Shown: positions 18,315 through 27,245 of the stretch, in pieces
How the letters are laid out: every line of letters begins with the position of its first letter
Numbering within the stretch: position 1 is the first letter of the stretch
Origin: Roseiarcus sp963696665
GTDB taxonomy: Bacteria; Pseudomonadota; Alphaproteobacteria; Rhizobiales; Beijerinckiaceae
Assembly: GCA_963696665.1 (NCBI GenBank)
Contig: CAVOLE010000028.1
Span: 1-64,000, forward strand
Reading direction: 5' to 3'
Length of the DNA: 64,000 nucleotides
The notes under the pieces: model-generated
Told to the model about the DNA's origin: nothing
Seen by the model: the letters and a program-made list of their open reading frames with translations, nothing else
The model's database searches: none
Program-made: the position numbers and the translations under genes

Positions 18315-19322
18315 TCAGAACTGCTGCTCCTGCCGGCCGCGAACCAGCTGGGACAGGGTGACGGCTACGACAAGCGCACCGCCATAAAACATTTCCTGGA
18401 TGAACGAGCTGAAGCCCAGAAAGACGAGGCCTGTGATCCCGGTGACCAGGAAATAGACGGCGACCGTCGCGCCCCAAGGATTGAAGCGGCCCGGGGCGAT
18501 GCATGTCGAGCCGAGAAAGGCGGCGGCGAAAGCGGGAAGCTGATAGGTCACCCCCGACACCGGGTCCGCCGCGCCTTGAGTGCCGGCATAGAGCACACCC
18601 GCCAAGGCCCCGAAGAATCCCGACGCGGCGAGACACCCGATCCGGATTCGATCGGTGTTGATGCCGCTGAGGCGCGCCACTTCGCGTCCACGACCGACGA
18701 AGAGAATGCGCCGGCCGAGCGCGGTGTACTCGAGCAGATACCAGACAAGCGCCGCGAGGACGACCGCGTAATAAAACTCGAGGGGGACGCCGAAAAGGCG
18801 GTCGACGATGACCGCATTGATGAGAGAGGACGAAATGCCGCTGATCGTCATCGAATCGCTAAGCCAAAGCGTGACGCCATGGAGGAAGGTTCCGGTGCCG
18901 AGGGTCACGATGAGCGAATGGATGCGGAATATGGTGATCAAGAGACCGTTGATGAGGCCGACTGTGATCCCGAGCGCGAGCGCTGCGATCACGGCCCATC
19001 CAATGCCGATCCCGTAATTGACGTTGAGCACTGCGACCAGCATCGACGACAGCGTCATGATGAACGCGATCGAGAGGTCGAAGTCATTGGCGGTCAAGGG
19101 AATGATGAGGCCGAGCGTCACCACGACGAGGACGGCCTGGGAGCCAAGGATCGTCGAGAAATTGGACCACGTCAGGAATGTGTCGGGTTTGAGGTACCCA
19201 AACACGGCGATCAGCGCGAGCCAGACGATGATGAGGCCGAACTGTTCGAGCCGGTAAGTGAGCGGCTTATGCGCCGCGCGCTCCGCTGGAGCGGCTGCTT
19301 GCGTGGGGGCCGAGTCTGTCAT
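18315..19322 (-). CDS. ABC permease of the putative allantoin/purine transporter
   Basis: A 335-residue RbsC-like inner-membrane permease with about nine hydrophobic segments. The usual GGIDLSVG motif is replaced by LTANDFDLSIAFIMTLSS, seen in a branch distinct from true sugar permeases. A cytoplasmic N-terminal arm (SAPTQAAAPAERAAHK) precedes the first segment. The ATG at 19322 has AAGG upstream. As the only permease gene of this operon it would work as a homodimer. Substrate is inferred from the downstream puuE-allA pair. Confidence 0.83.
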   Translation of the reverse strand: MTDSAPTQAAAPAERAAHKPLTYRLEQFGLIIVWLALIAVFGYLKPDTFLTWSNFSTILGSQAVLVVVTLGLIIPLTANDFDLSIAFIMTLSSMLVAVLNVNYGIGIGWAVIAALALGITVGLINGLLITIFRIHSLIVTLGTGTFLHGVTLWLSDSMTISGISSSLINAVIVDRLFGVPLEFYYAVVLAALVWYLLEYTALGRRILFVGRGREVARLSGINTDRIRIGCLAASGFFGALAGVLYAGTQGAADPVSGVTYQLPAFAAAFLGSTCIAPGRFNPWGATVAVYFLVTGITGLVFLGFSSFIQEMFYGGALVVAVTLSQLVRGRQEQQF

Positions 19323-19353
19323 GGCGTGCCTTGCTTGACTCGTGCGCTGTTCG

Positions 19354-20925
19354 TCACGCGAAGCTCCGGGCGCCGGCAAGGCTGCGCTCCGCGATGGCGT
19401 CCTTGCTGATGTCGGCCCCCTCGAGGGTCGCGACGACGCGGCCGGCCGCGAAGATCAGCACCCGGCTGCAGATCGCGGCGAGCTGCTCGTAGTCCGAGCT
19501 CGCGCAAAGAACTGCCGCGCCAGCCGAGGCTGCGCTCGCAATGTGCCGGAACACCGTCTGTCGCGCGCCGATGTCGACGCCCTGCGTCGGCTCGTCGAGA
19601 AGGATCAGCTTCGGCGCCATCTGGAACCATTTGGCGAGCACGACCTTCTGTTGATTGCCGCCGCTCAGCGAAGCGATATTCATCGTCGGATCGGCCGGGC
19701 GCACTTCGAAACGCCGGGCCATTTCTGCGGCTTCGGTGGTCATTGCGCGCCGGCTCAGCATCCACCATCGGAAGCGCGAGGCGAGCGTCGGCATGGTGAC
19801 GTTGTCGGCGACCGGCAATGAACCGATGACCCCAGCGTTGGCCCTGTCCGCAGGGACCAGGACAACGCCATGGCGGATCGCGTCGCGCGGCCCGATCTTG
19901 GTGAGCTCGACGCCGCGCCCCCCGATGTCGAGCGTCCCGCCGCGAGCCTTCCGCGCCCCATAGATAAGATAGGGAATTTCGTCATAGCCCGATCCGATCA
20001 GGCCGGTCACGCCAACCACCTCTCCTGCCGCCAGATCAAGCGAGAACCCCTCGATCGTTCCCCCAGACAAATTGTGCACGAGGGCGTGGCTTGGGCCACG
20101 CGCCGCAAGAGGAGCGGGAGGCGTAAAGGCGGCAAGCTTTCGGCCGACAATCGCTTCGATGAAATCCGCCTTGGTGGCGGCGCGCGTGTCAATCGTGGCC
20201 GCGACCTTGCCGTCCCTGAGAACGGTCGCGCGATCGGTGATCTCCATCACCTCGTCGACGTCGTGAGAGACGAAGATAACGCTTGCGCCTTTGGCTACGA
20301 CGGCGCGCACCAGCTGGAACAGGCGGTCAACGTCACGCTTTGGCAGAAACGGCGTCGGCTCGTCCAAAACCAGAAGGCTTGGCCCCGCTCCGGCTTCCTC
20401 GTCCATTTCTGAAATTGCGCGGACGATCGCGAGCAGCGCTCGCTCGACGGGCGCGATGTCTGCGACGCGCGCCTCAGGATTGAGATCGATGGCGTAGCTC
20501 GAGAACAGCCGCTGCGCCGCGCGGCGCTCCGCAATCCAGTTGATCGCCCAGGCGTCGCGCTCGGCGAGCCGCCCAAGCAACAGGTTCTCGAGGACCGTCA
20601 CACTGGGGATCAACCCCAGATGCTGGTGCACGAAGCTGATGCGATATTTTCGGAACTCGCCGGGCGCGAGCGGCAGCGCAATTTCCGCGCCGCCAATGTC
20701 AAGGCGGCTTCCCGGGTCCGGCGCATGAAAGCCCGCCAGAACCTTGATCAGCGTCGACTTGCCCGAGCCGTTCTGACCGAGGAGGCCATGCACCTCGCCC
20801 GGCGCCACCTCGAGCGAAGCCTTGTCGAGGGCCTTCTGGCCCCCGAATGTCTTGCTCAGGTCCCAAAGCCGAAGCGCTGGGGCGCTGGCGGCGGGCGGGC
20901 GAGCCGCTGCTACTGAAGCTTCCAC
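19354..20925 (-). CDS. RbsA-like double ABC ATPase with altered first signature
   Basis: A 523-residue tandem ATPase. The first domain has GQNGSGKST (Walker A), FVHQHLGL (Q-loop), LLVLDEPTPFL (Walker B) and VSHDVDEV (H-loop), but where LSGGQ or LSVGQ is expected it reads VADIAPVERALLAIVRA. The second domain has a degenerate P-loop GLIGSGYDE, LSGGNQQKVVLAKWF and ILLDEPTQGVDIGAR. The canonical signature is therefore found only in the C-terminal domain. It overlaps the binding-protein gene by 16 bases. Confidence 0.85.
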   Translation of the reverse strand: MEASVAAARPPAASAPALRLWDLSKTFGGQKALDKASLEVAPGEVHGLLGQNGSGKSTLIKVLAGFHAPDPGSRLDIGGAEIALPLAPGEFRKYRISFVHQHLGLIPSVTVLENLLLGRLAERDAWAINWIAERRAAQRLFSSYAIDLNPEARVADIAPVERALLAIVRAISEMDEEAGAGPSLLVLDEPTPFLPKRDVDRLFQLVRAVVAKGASVIFVSHDVDEVMEITDRATVLRDGKVAATIDTRAATKADFIEAIVGRKLAAFTPPAPLAARGPSHALVHNLSGGTIEGFSLDLAAGEVVGVTGLIGSGYDEIPYLIYGARKARGGTLDIGGRGVELTKIGPRDAIRHGVVLVPADRANAGVIGSLPVADNVTMPTLASRFRWWMLSRRAMTTEAAEMARRFEVRPADPTMNIASLSGGNQQKVVLAKWFQMAPKLILLDEPTQGVDIGARQTVFRHIASAASAGAAVLCASSDYEQLAAICSRVLIFAAGRVVATLEGADISKDAIAERSLAGARSFA

Positions 20926-22022
20926 AGGTCTGCGTAACCCTTCACATAGGCGTCGCCATAGCCCTGGGAGAGCTGGGGCGGCGTCCCCGCGTCCTTCGCG
21001 TTTGCCCCGGTGAAGATATAGAACGGAATCTTCGGATTCGAGACGAGGGGGAGGCCACAGACGCGGCGCATCTCGGCGTCGATGATCGCGTGACCGATCC
21101 AGTCGAGATTCTCGCCAATATCCATTTCCACTTGCCCCTGCTGCACGAGCCCGAGGACGAATGGCGTGCCGTTGAAGGCGTCTACGCCAACCTTTTTCTG
21201 CGACCCGGTGATCGTGACGGCCGGCGTTACGAACTGGCTCATGCTGTCGTAGATGACGATGATGTAGTTGACCGTGGGATCGGCGAGGAGCGCCGCCTGT
21301 ACACCAGGCGTGATGCGGGTGCCCCAGTCGACGACGGGGAAGTTCATCACTTTGGTCTTGCAGTCGGCGCAGTGCTTAAGCTCCGCCTCGATGCCTGACA
21401 TCATCGAGTCGGTCGAAAGCGGGCCCGTCGCAATAAGGACCAAGGCGTTCATGTGACCCTTGGTTTTGACGACCGCCCAATCGGCGAGGAGAGCGCCGGC
21501 TTTGGCGTAGTCGATGGGAACGTCTCCGTCGGCGTATTTCTTCACCTCGGCGGTCTGCTCCACGCCATTGTAGTGCGAGGCGACGACGGGGATCTTCGCA
21601 GCCCGCGCGGCATTGACTTGCGGCACGAGGACGCGCGGATCGGTTCCCGCGAGAAGGTCGATGAGATCGACCTTCTGGTTCACGGCGGTGTCCATGCCCT
21701 GCACCCATTGCGAACTTTGTCCCTGGTTCTCCCAGGTAATAAACTTGAAGCCTACTTTTTTTGCCGCCGCCGCCATGGCCTTCTCGATATTGGCGGTGAA
21801 GGGATTCGCGCTCGATACGGGAATGCTGAGGATCGTCTTGCCCTTCATGCAGGCCTGCGCATCGAATGCGGGACCGGGAGCGACGAATGCGGGCTTCGTC
21901 TTGAACGGCTCAATTTGTTTCTCGAAATACGACAGATCGTCCGCGTGCGCCAAGCCCGCCACGGCTCCGCAGGTTGCCAAGCTCAAGGCGGCGGCGCGCC
22001 AAACCGATGAACGGTTCGCCAT
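20910..22022 (-). CDS. Periplasmic binding protein of the putative allantoin transporter
   Basis: A 370-residue Peripla_BP_4-like binding protein. The ATG at 22022 has GGAG upstream and starts a clear signal peptide (MANRSSVWRAAALSLATCGAVAGLAHA). The mature protein has KTILSIPVSSANPFTANIEKAMAAAAKKVG, IDLLAGTDPRVLVPQV and VDAFNGTPFVLGLVQQGQVEMDIGE, typical of the ribose-type fold. Longer in-frame starts give no export signal. Ligand identity (allantoin, urate or a nucleoside) is inferred only from puuE and allA downstream. Confidence 0.85.
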   Translation of the reverse strand: MANRSSVWRAAALSLATCGAVAGLAHADDLSYFEKQIEPFKTKPAFVAPGPAFDAQACMKGKTILSIPVSSANPFTANIEKAMAAAAKKVGFKFITWENQGQSSQWVQGMDTAVNQKVDLIDLLAGTDPRVLVPQVNAARAAKIPVVASHYNGVEQTAEVKKYADGDVPIDYAKAGALLADWAVVKTKGHMNALVLIATGPLSTDSMMSGIEAELKHCADCKTKVMNFPVVDWGTRITPGVQAALLADPTVNYIIVIYDSMSQFVTPAVTITGSQKKVGVDAFNGTPFVLGLVQQGQVEMDIGENLDWIGHAIIDAEMRRVCGLPLVSNPKIPFYIFTGANAKDAGTPPQLSQGYGDAYVKGYADLWKLQ

Positions 22023-22355
22023 TCCAAGTCTCCATTGCAGAAGCCGTTGATCGGGGCCGATCGCGATGGTGAAGCCCTGCGACATCGCTAACGAAGCAAG
22101 CGTCATGCCGGGAGCACGCCCAGGCCGTTGATCAGAAGTCCTTTCGCGCGACGGGAAGCCGATGTCGCGGCGCAGAAGATGGCAAGCTATTTGCGAGGAG
22201 AAATGAGGATGCAGCTCCGTGTAGCGCTAACCGATTTGGGAGCCGATGCGGTTCGACACGGCGTAAGCGGAGATTTTCGTTTCCGTCGATCACGCTCGCG
22301 GCATCTGGCTTCAGGTTAGAAGCAGGGCTAGTCGGACCTTCGGAGTTCTCTTCCC

Positions 22356-24434
22356 ATGAAAATCATTGGCGTCGACGTCGGCGGCACGTTCACCGACCTC
22401 ATTTATTCCGACCTCGACACCGGCGCGATGGCCATCCACAAGGTTCCGACCACGCCGCAAGATCCCTCGAACGGAGTCATGAAGGGAATCGAGGGCCTCC
22501 TTGCGTCGGCTCACCGCGAGCCCAACGAGATTGATCTCGTCTTCCATGCGACGACGGCCGCGACCAATGCGGTGCTCGAGGATAAGGGCGCCAAAGCTGG
22601 CATGATCACCAATGAGGGCTTTCGCGACGTCCTGCATATCGGGCGTCATCAGCGGGTCGAGCATTACTCGATCCGGCAGGAGTTGCCGTGGCAGAATCGT
22701 CCGTTGATCAAACGCCGCGATCGCATGGTGGTCGGAGGGCGTCTGGCGCCGCCGCACGGGGAGGAGCTCGAGCCATTGGATGAAGAGGCGGTGCGCGACG
22801 CGGCGGTCGCGCTGCGCGACGCCGGCGTCGAATCCGTAGCGATCTGCTTTCTTTTCTCCTACCTCAACCCGGCGCATGAGGACCGCGCCAAGGCCATCGT
22901 GTCCCAAATTCTCCCCGACGCCTTCGTCACCACGTCCTCCTTCATATCCCCGCAGTTTCGGGAGTTCGAACAATTCACGACGGCTGCGCTGGCGGCCTTC
23001 ATCGGGCCGAAGGTCCGGACGTATATCACCCACCTCGATCGGTCGCTCAAAAGCGCGGGGCTCGCGGCCGATCTCAGGATCATGGCGTCGAACGGGGGCG
23101 TGGCGACCGCGGGGATGGTGTCGGAGAAGCCGACGCTGACGCTGCTTTCCGGGTTGGCGGCCGGCGTGCTGGCCGGGGCCTGGATCGGCGGGCTCGCCGA
23201 GCGAAGGAAGCTCATCACCTTCGACATCGGCGGCACGAGCGCGGACATTGGGATCATCGTTGACGGACGGCTGGCGGAGACGGATGCGCGTTCGACGTCC
23301 ATCGCCGGCTTTCCTCTGCTGACCCCCATGATTGACATCCACACCATCGGCGCGGGCGGCGGCTCCATCGCTTACATCGACCACGGCGGAGCGTTTCGAG
23401 TTGGGCCGCGCAGCGCGGGCGCTATGCCTGGACCCGCGGCTTATGGGATGGGCGGCGAAGAACCGACAGTGACGGACGCCAATCTGGTTCTCGGTCGGCT
23501 CGATGCGGAGGACTTCCTCGGCGGCGGGATGAAACTCGACGCAGATGCGGCGCGCCGAGCCGTGAGCGGGCTTGCGGCCAAGCTCGGGCTTAGCCTCAGC
23601 GAGGCGGCAGAAGGAATCATCACCGTCATCAACGCCAATATGGCGAACGCTATCCGCTCGCGCACCATCCAGAAGGGCATCGACCCGCGCGGCTTCTCGC
23701 TCGTGGCCTTCGGCGGCGCGGGCCCGCTGCAGGGCGCCGAGGTCGCCGCCATTCTCGGCATTCCCGAGGTGATCGCGCCCCCCTACCCCGGCATCACCTC
23801 CGCTATGGGACTCCTCACGACCGATTTCAAATATGACGCCATCCAGACCGAATTTCAGGTGAGCGGCGCGATCGATCTCAAGAAGCTCAACAAGAGCCTC
23901 GCTGATATGCAAGCTGGCCTCGCGACCCAGTTCGCGGCGGACCATATTCCGCTTTCCGAGGTAATCTTCTCCCGCGCGGGCGATCTTCGCTATGTCGGGC
24001 AAGGTTACGAGCTGCGCGTTCCTCTGCCGGACGGCGAGATCACCGAGGAAACGCTGCCGCAGACGTGGAAGGCGTTCCACGGGGCGCATGCCGCCGAATA
24101 TGGGCGCGCGTTCGAGACGAGCCCGATCGAGATCGTGAACGTGCGGGTGAGCGCCGTCGGGCGGGTGCCGAAGCTCAGAGCGATGAACGCGCCCAAAGGC
24201 GGTTCGCTTGAAAAAGCGAAGGCGCGCGTGAGTCCCTGCTTGTTTCGAGTGGGCGGGAAGCTGGCGAGCTTCGACACGCCCTTCTACCGGCGCGGCGACC
24301 TCCCATTGGAAGAGACCTTCCCCGGTCCCGCGGTGATTTCGCAAACTGACAGCACCACGCTCGTTCCCCCGAGCGCAACCGCCCGCGTCGACTGGACCGG
24401 CAATATCATCATCACGCTCGGAGGCCTGCAATGA
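22356..24434 (+). CDS. hyuA: Hydantoinase/oxoprolinase A subunit HyuA
   Basis: A 692-residue HyuA-family ATPase subunit (N-methylhydantoinase, 5-oxoprolinase and acetone carboxylase relatives). The actin-like ATP fold starts IIGVDVGGTFTDLIYSDLDTG, and FDIGGTSADIGIIVDGR, TIGAGGGSIAYID and GPRSAGAMPGPAAYGMGG follow. Together with HyuB it hydrolyses a five-membered cyclic imide or amide, using ATP, to an N-carbamoyl or open-chain product. It is the first gene of a plus-strand operon, preceded by about 330 bases shared with the divergent transporter operon, and overlaps hyuB by four bases. Confidence 0.92.
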   Translation: MKIIGVDVGGTFTDLIYSDLDTGAMAIHKVPTTPQDPSNGVMKGIEGLLASAHREPNEIDLVFHATTAATNAVLEDKGAKAGMITNEGFRDVLHIGRHQRVEHYSIRQELPWQNRPLIKRRDRMVVGGRLAPPHGEELEPLDEEAVRDAAVALRDAGVESVAICFLFSYLNPAHEDRAKAIVSQILPDAFVTTSSFISPQFREFEQFTTAALAAFIGPKVRTYITHLDRSLKSAGLAADLRIMASNGGVATAGMVSEKPTLTLLSGLAAGVLAGAWIGGLAERRKLITFDIGGTSADIGIIVDGRLAETDARSTSIAGFPLLTPMIDIHTIGAGGGSIAYIDHGGAFRVGPRSAGAMPGPAAYGMGGEEPTVTDANLVLGRLDAEDFLGGGMKLDADAARRAVSGLAAKLGLSLSEAAEGIITVINANMANAIRSRTIQKGIDPRGFSLVAFGGAGPLQGAEVAAILGIPEVIAPPYPGITSAMGLLTTDFKYDAIQTEFQVSGAIDLKKLNKSLADMQAGLATQFAADHIPLSEVIFSRAGDLRYVGQGYELRVPLPDGEITEETLPQTWKAFHGAHAAEYGRAFETSPIEIVNVRVSAVGRVPKLRAMNAPKGGSLEKAKARVSPCLFRVGGKLASFDTPFYRRGDLPLEETFPGPAVISQTDSTTLVPPSATARVDWTGNIIITLGGLQ

Positions 24435-26236
24435 CGGTTCATTCCACGGTCGCCCCGGAAGGCCAGCCTGCGACACGCGTCAATCCTGTGACGGCGGCCG
24501 TCATCCATGGCGCGCTCGAAAACATTGCGATCGAGATGGGCCACAAGCTCATGCGCATGGCCTATTCGAGCATCATCCGCGAGTCCGAGGATTTCGGCGC
24601 CGCACTGACTGACCCGGACGGAGGCCAGCTTTGCGAGTGCAAGATGAGCACACCGCTCCAGTCCGGTCCGATCCCCGGATATATCCGAGGGATTCGAAAG
24701 GAGCTCAAGAAACGGGGCGAGACGATCGGCCCAGGCGACGTCATCATGCACAACGACCCTTACGGGGGCGCCTCGCACGGGCCGGACGTCGCCTTTTGCG
24801 TGCCGGTCTTTCTCGATGGCCAGTTGATCGGCTTCTCGGTCACCACTGCCCATCATTTGGACATCGGCGCCTCGACTCCAGGCAGCGCGGGCATTGTCAG
24901 CGCCGTCGACGCCTATGCGGAAGGCCTGCAGTTCAAGGCGATCAAGATCGTCGAGGACAGCCGGCCGAACCGGGCCGTTTGGCAGCTCTTGCGCGACAAT
25001 ATTCGCGCGCCTGACCTCGTCGTCGGCGACATGGAGGCGCAGATCAAGGCGGCGGAGATCGGCGCCGAGCGGTTTCTCGCGCTCGTGCGGCAATACGGGC
25101 TCGAGACCGTCATGCTCGCCTACCAGGATATCATGGATTATTCCGAGCGCCTGATGCGAAAGGCGATCGGCGCGTTGCCGGACGGCGACTATGCGGCCGA
25201 GACGACGATCGACGGCTTCCTGGACGACGAGGAGGCGAAACGCCGCGATCTCAAAATCAAGGCGACGCTGAAAGTGCGCGGCGATGAGATGACTGTCGAT
25301 CTGACGGGGACTGCGTCGCAGGTCGACGATCGGCCGATCAATATGCCGCTCGAAGGCACGGTCGATTGCGCGATCTGGCTCACGCTGCGGTCCATCCTCC
25401 TCGACAGCGCGACTTATGGAAACGTGCCGCAGAACATGGGCCTGACGCGCCCGATCCACATTGTCGCGCCGAAGGGGACGCTTGCGAACCCAAACTTCCC
25501 CGCGCCGGTCATCGCGCGCTTCTGTCCCGGCAACGCGCTCGCCGACACCGTCATGAAGGCGCTTGCGCAATGCGTGCCCGGACAGGTGAGCGCGGGGATC
25601 GGTAACCTGCGCTGCGTCGCATTCACCGGCCTGCACGAGGGCCGGCACTGGGTGCAGATGGAAATTCTCGAAGGGAGCTACGGCGGCAGAGAAGGCATGG
25701 ACGGGATGGACGCTGTCGACACCCTTTACGCCAACACCCGGAACAACCCGATCGAGGATATCGAGTCGCATCTCCCGCTCCGCGTCAACCGTTACGAGTT
25801 GCGCGATCGGCCGCCCGCCAAAGGCAAGTGGCGCGGCGGCATCGGCTCCATCCGCGAATTCGCCTTTCTGTCCGACGGCGCATTCTCGGTCGAGGGCGAG
25901 GGGCACAAATATCGCCCGTGGGGATTCGCTGGCGGCGAGGATGGCTCGACCGCCTCCTTGTCCGTGCTCCCCGCGACCGGCGGCGAAACCACTCTCCCAT
26001 CCAAGGTTCCCTATCGCGGAGCGAACCGCGGCGACCGGCTCGCAGCGATCGGACCGAATGGCGGCGGCTACGGAAATCCGTTCGAACGCGATCCCGAGGC
26101 GGTGCTCAGCGACATGCTCGACGGCTATATTTCCGCCGCGCAGGCGGAAGCGGATTACGGCGTCGTCATCCGAGGAAAGGCGCTGGATGCGGCGGCGACC
26201 GACGCGCTTCGCGCCGGCGCGGCTGCGACGAAATAG
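24431..26236 (+). CDS. hyuB: Hydantoinase/oxoprolinase B subunit HyuB
   Basis: A 601-residue HyuB-family subunit. Visible hallmarks are MGHKLMRMAYSSIIRESEDFG, DVIMHNDPYGGASHGPDVAF, TTAHHLDIG, the central NMPLEGTVDCAIW, and FVEGEGH-type VEGEGHKYRPWGFAGGEDG. The conserved His and Asp residues in the HNDPY and HHLD regions are the likely metal ligands. The ATG overlaps hyuA (ATGA). It completes the ATP-dependent hydantoinase; whether the substrate is N-methylhydantoin, hydantoin or oxoproline is open, but the N-carbamoyl amidohydrolase two genes downstream favours a hydantoin. Confidence 0.92.
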   Translation: MTVHSTVAPEGQPATRVNPVTAAVIHGALENIAIEMGHKLMRMAYSSIIRESEDFGAALTDPDGGQLCECKMSTPLQSGPIPGYIRGIRKELKKRGETIGPGDVIMHNDPYGGASHGPDVAFCVPVFLDGQLIGFSVTTAHHLDIGASTPGSAGIVSAVDAYAEGLQFKAIKIVEDSRPNRAVWQLLRDNIRAPDLVVGDMEAQIKAAEIGAERFLALVRQYGLETVMLAYQDIMDYSERLMRKAIGALPDGDYAAETTIDGFLDDEEAKRRDLKIKATLKVRGDEMTVDLTGTASQVDDRPINMPLEGTVDCAIWLTLRSILLDSATYGNVPQNMGLTRPIHIVAPKGTLANPNFPAPVIARFCPGNALADTVMKALAQCVPGQVSAGIGNLRCVAFTGLHEGRHWVQMEILEGSYGGREGMDGMDAVDTLYANTRNNPIEDIESHLPLRVNRYELRDRPPAKGKWRGGIGSIREFAFLSDGAFSVEGEGHKYRPWGFAGGEDGSTASLSVLPATGGETTLPSKVPYRGANRGDRLAAIGPNGGGYGNPFERDPEAVLSDMLDGYISAAQAEADYGVVIRGKALDAAATDALRAGAAATK

Positions 26237-26251
26237 CGAGGGAAAGCCTCC

Positions 26252-27235
26252 TTGCGCGCGGTCATCATCGACGCTCCCGGGGTGAAAGGCAATCTGAGGA
26301 TAGGCGAGGCCCCGCAGCCAATTCCGGGTCCCGGAGAGGCGCTGATCGATGTCGCTTATTGCGGCTGCAATTTCGCCGATACGATGATCGTGAGCGGAAC
26401 CTATCCTCACCCGAAGGGCTACCCGATCGTCGGCGGCCTCGAGGTCTCAGGAACAATCGCGGCGCTCGGACCGGGCGTCGTCGGCCCGAAGGTCGGCGAC
26501 CGCGTCGCAGCGTTTCTGGAAGAGGCGGGCGGCTTCGCCGATCAGTGCGTGGCGCGGGTCGAAAGGCTGATTCCGATCCCGCCGGACATGGCGCTCGATG
26601 TCGCGGCTGCTTTTCCCATCCAGGCGCTCACCGCATGGCATCTTCTCCATAATGTGAGCGAGACCACGCTGGGCGACATCATTCTCATCCACGCCATCGG
26701 CGGCGGCGTGGGCCTGTTCGCAACTCAGCTCGCCGTGCGCGCCGGCGCGACTGTCATCGGAACCGTGGGCACGAGAGGCAAGGAGGCGCGGGCGCTTGGT
26801 TATGGCGCGGCCAAGGTCGTCAACCGGGAGGAAGAGGATTTCGTTCAAGCCGTGACAAGCTTCACTGAGGGCCGCGGCGTCGACAAGGTGCTGGACTCGA
26901 CCGGCGCCAGCATCCTCGACCGCAGTTTCTCGGTGATCCGCAAGCTTGGTCATGTCGTGAGTTTCGGCGAGGCCGAGGGCCGGCCGTTCCCCAATCTCTG
27001 GGAGAGGCTGGTGGCGAAGTCGCTCACCTTCACCCGCTTCCATCTGGGCCACGCCGATTTTTCTTCTCCAGTCTGGCGCCAATCGATCGACGCGGTCGTT
27101 GGCGGGATTATGGACGGGAGCCTCAAAGTCCCGCTTGAAGAGACGTTCCCGTTTGACGAGGCGGGCGCCATGCTGGATCGCTTGGCTTCGCGCCAGGTCG
27201 CGGGCAAGCTCATCCTCGCCGTCAACCCGAGTTGA
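26252..27235 (+). CDS. NADPH:quinone oxidoreductase-like MDR protein
   Basis: A 327-residue medium-chain dehydrogenase/reductase without zinc ligands, of the quinone-oxidoreductase branch. It shows YCGCNFADTMIVSG, VGGLEVSGTIAALGPGV, AFPIQALTAWHLLHN and the nucleotide fold IHAIGGGVGLFATQLAVRAGATVIGTVGT. The start is TTG at 26252, 15 bases after hyuB. Its place between hyuB and the amidohydrolase gene suggests reduction or oxidation of an unsaturated ring intermediate, which is inference. Confidence 0.82.
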   Translation: MRAVIIDAPGVKGNLRIGEAPQPIPGPGEALIDVAYCGCNFADTMIVSGTYPHPKGYPIVGGLEVSGTIAALGPGVVGPKVGDRVAAFLEEAGGFADQCVARVERLIPIPPDMALDVAAAFPIQALTAWHLLHNVSETTLGDIILIHAIGGGVGLFATQLAVRAGATVIGTVGTRGKEARALGYGAAKVVNREEEDFVQAVTSFTEGRGVDKVLDSTGASILDRSFSVIRKLGHVVSFGEAEGRPFPNLWERLVAKSLTFTRFHLGHADFSSPVWRQSIDAVVGGIMDGSLKVPLEETFPFDEAGAMLDRLASRQVAGKLILAVNPS

Positions 27236-27245
27236 GCCAGCGCCA

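Noticed and set aside
22128..22319. 63-codon frame upstream of hyuA as a possible leader peptide
   Set aside because: Arginine-rich, no plausible start context and no repeated regulatory codons; more likely chance within the promoter region.
22311..26410. Two very long open frames (over 700 codons each) on the minus strand opposite hyuA and hyuB
   Set aside because: They mirror GC-rich codon structure of hyuA/hyuB; their translations are arginine/histidine-rich and show no family motif, while the plus-strand products are unmistakable.
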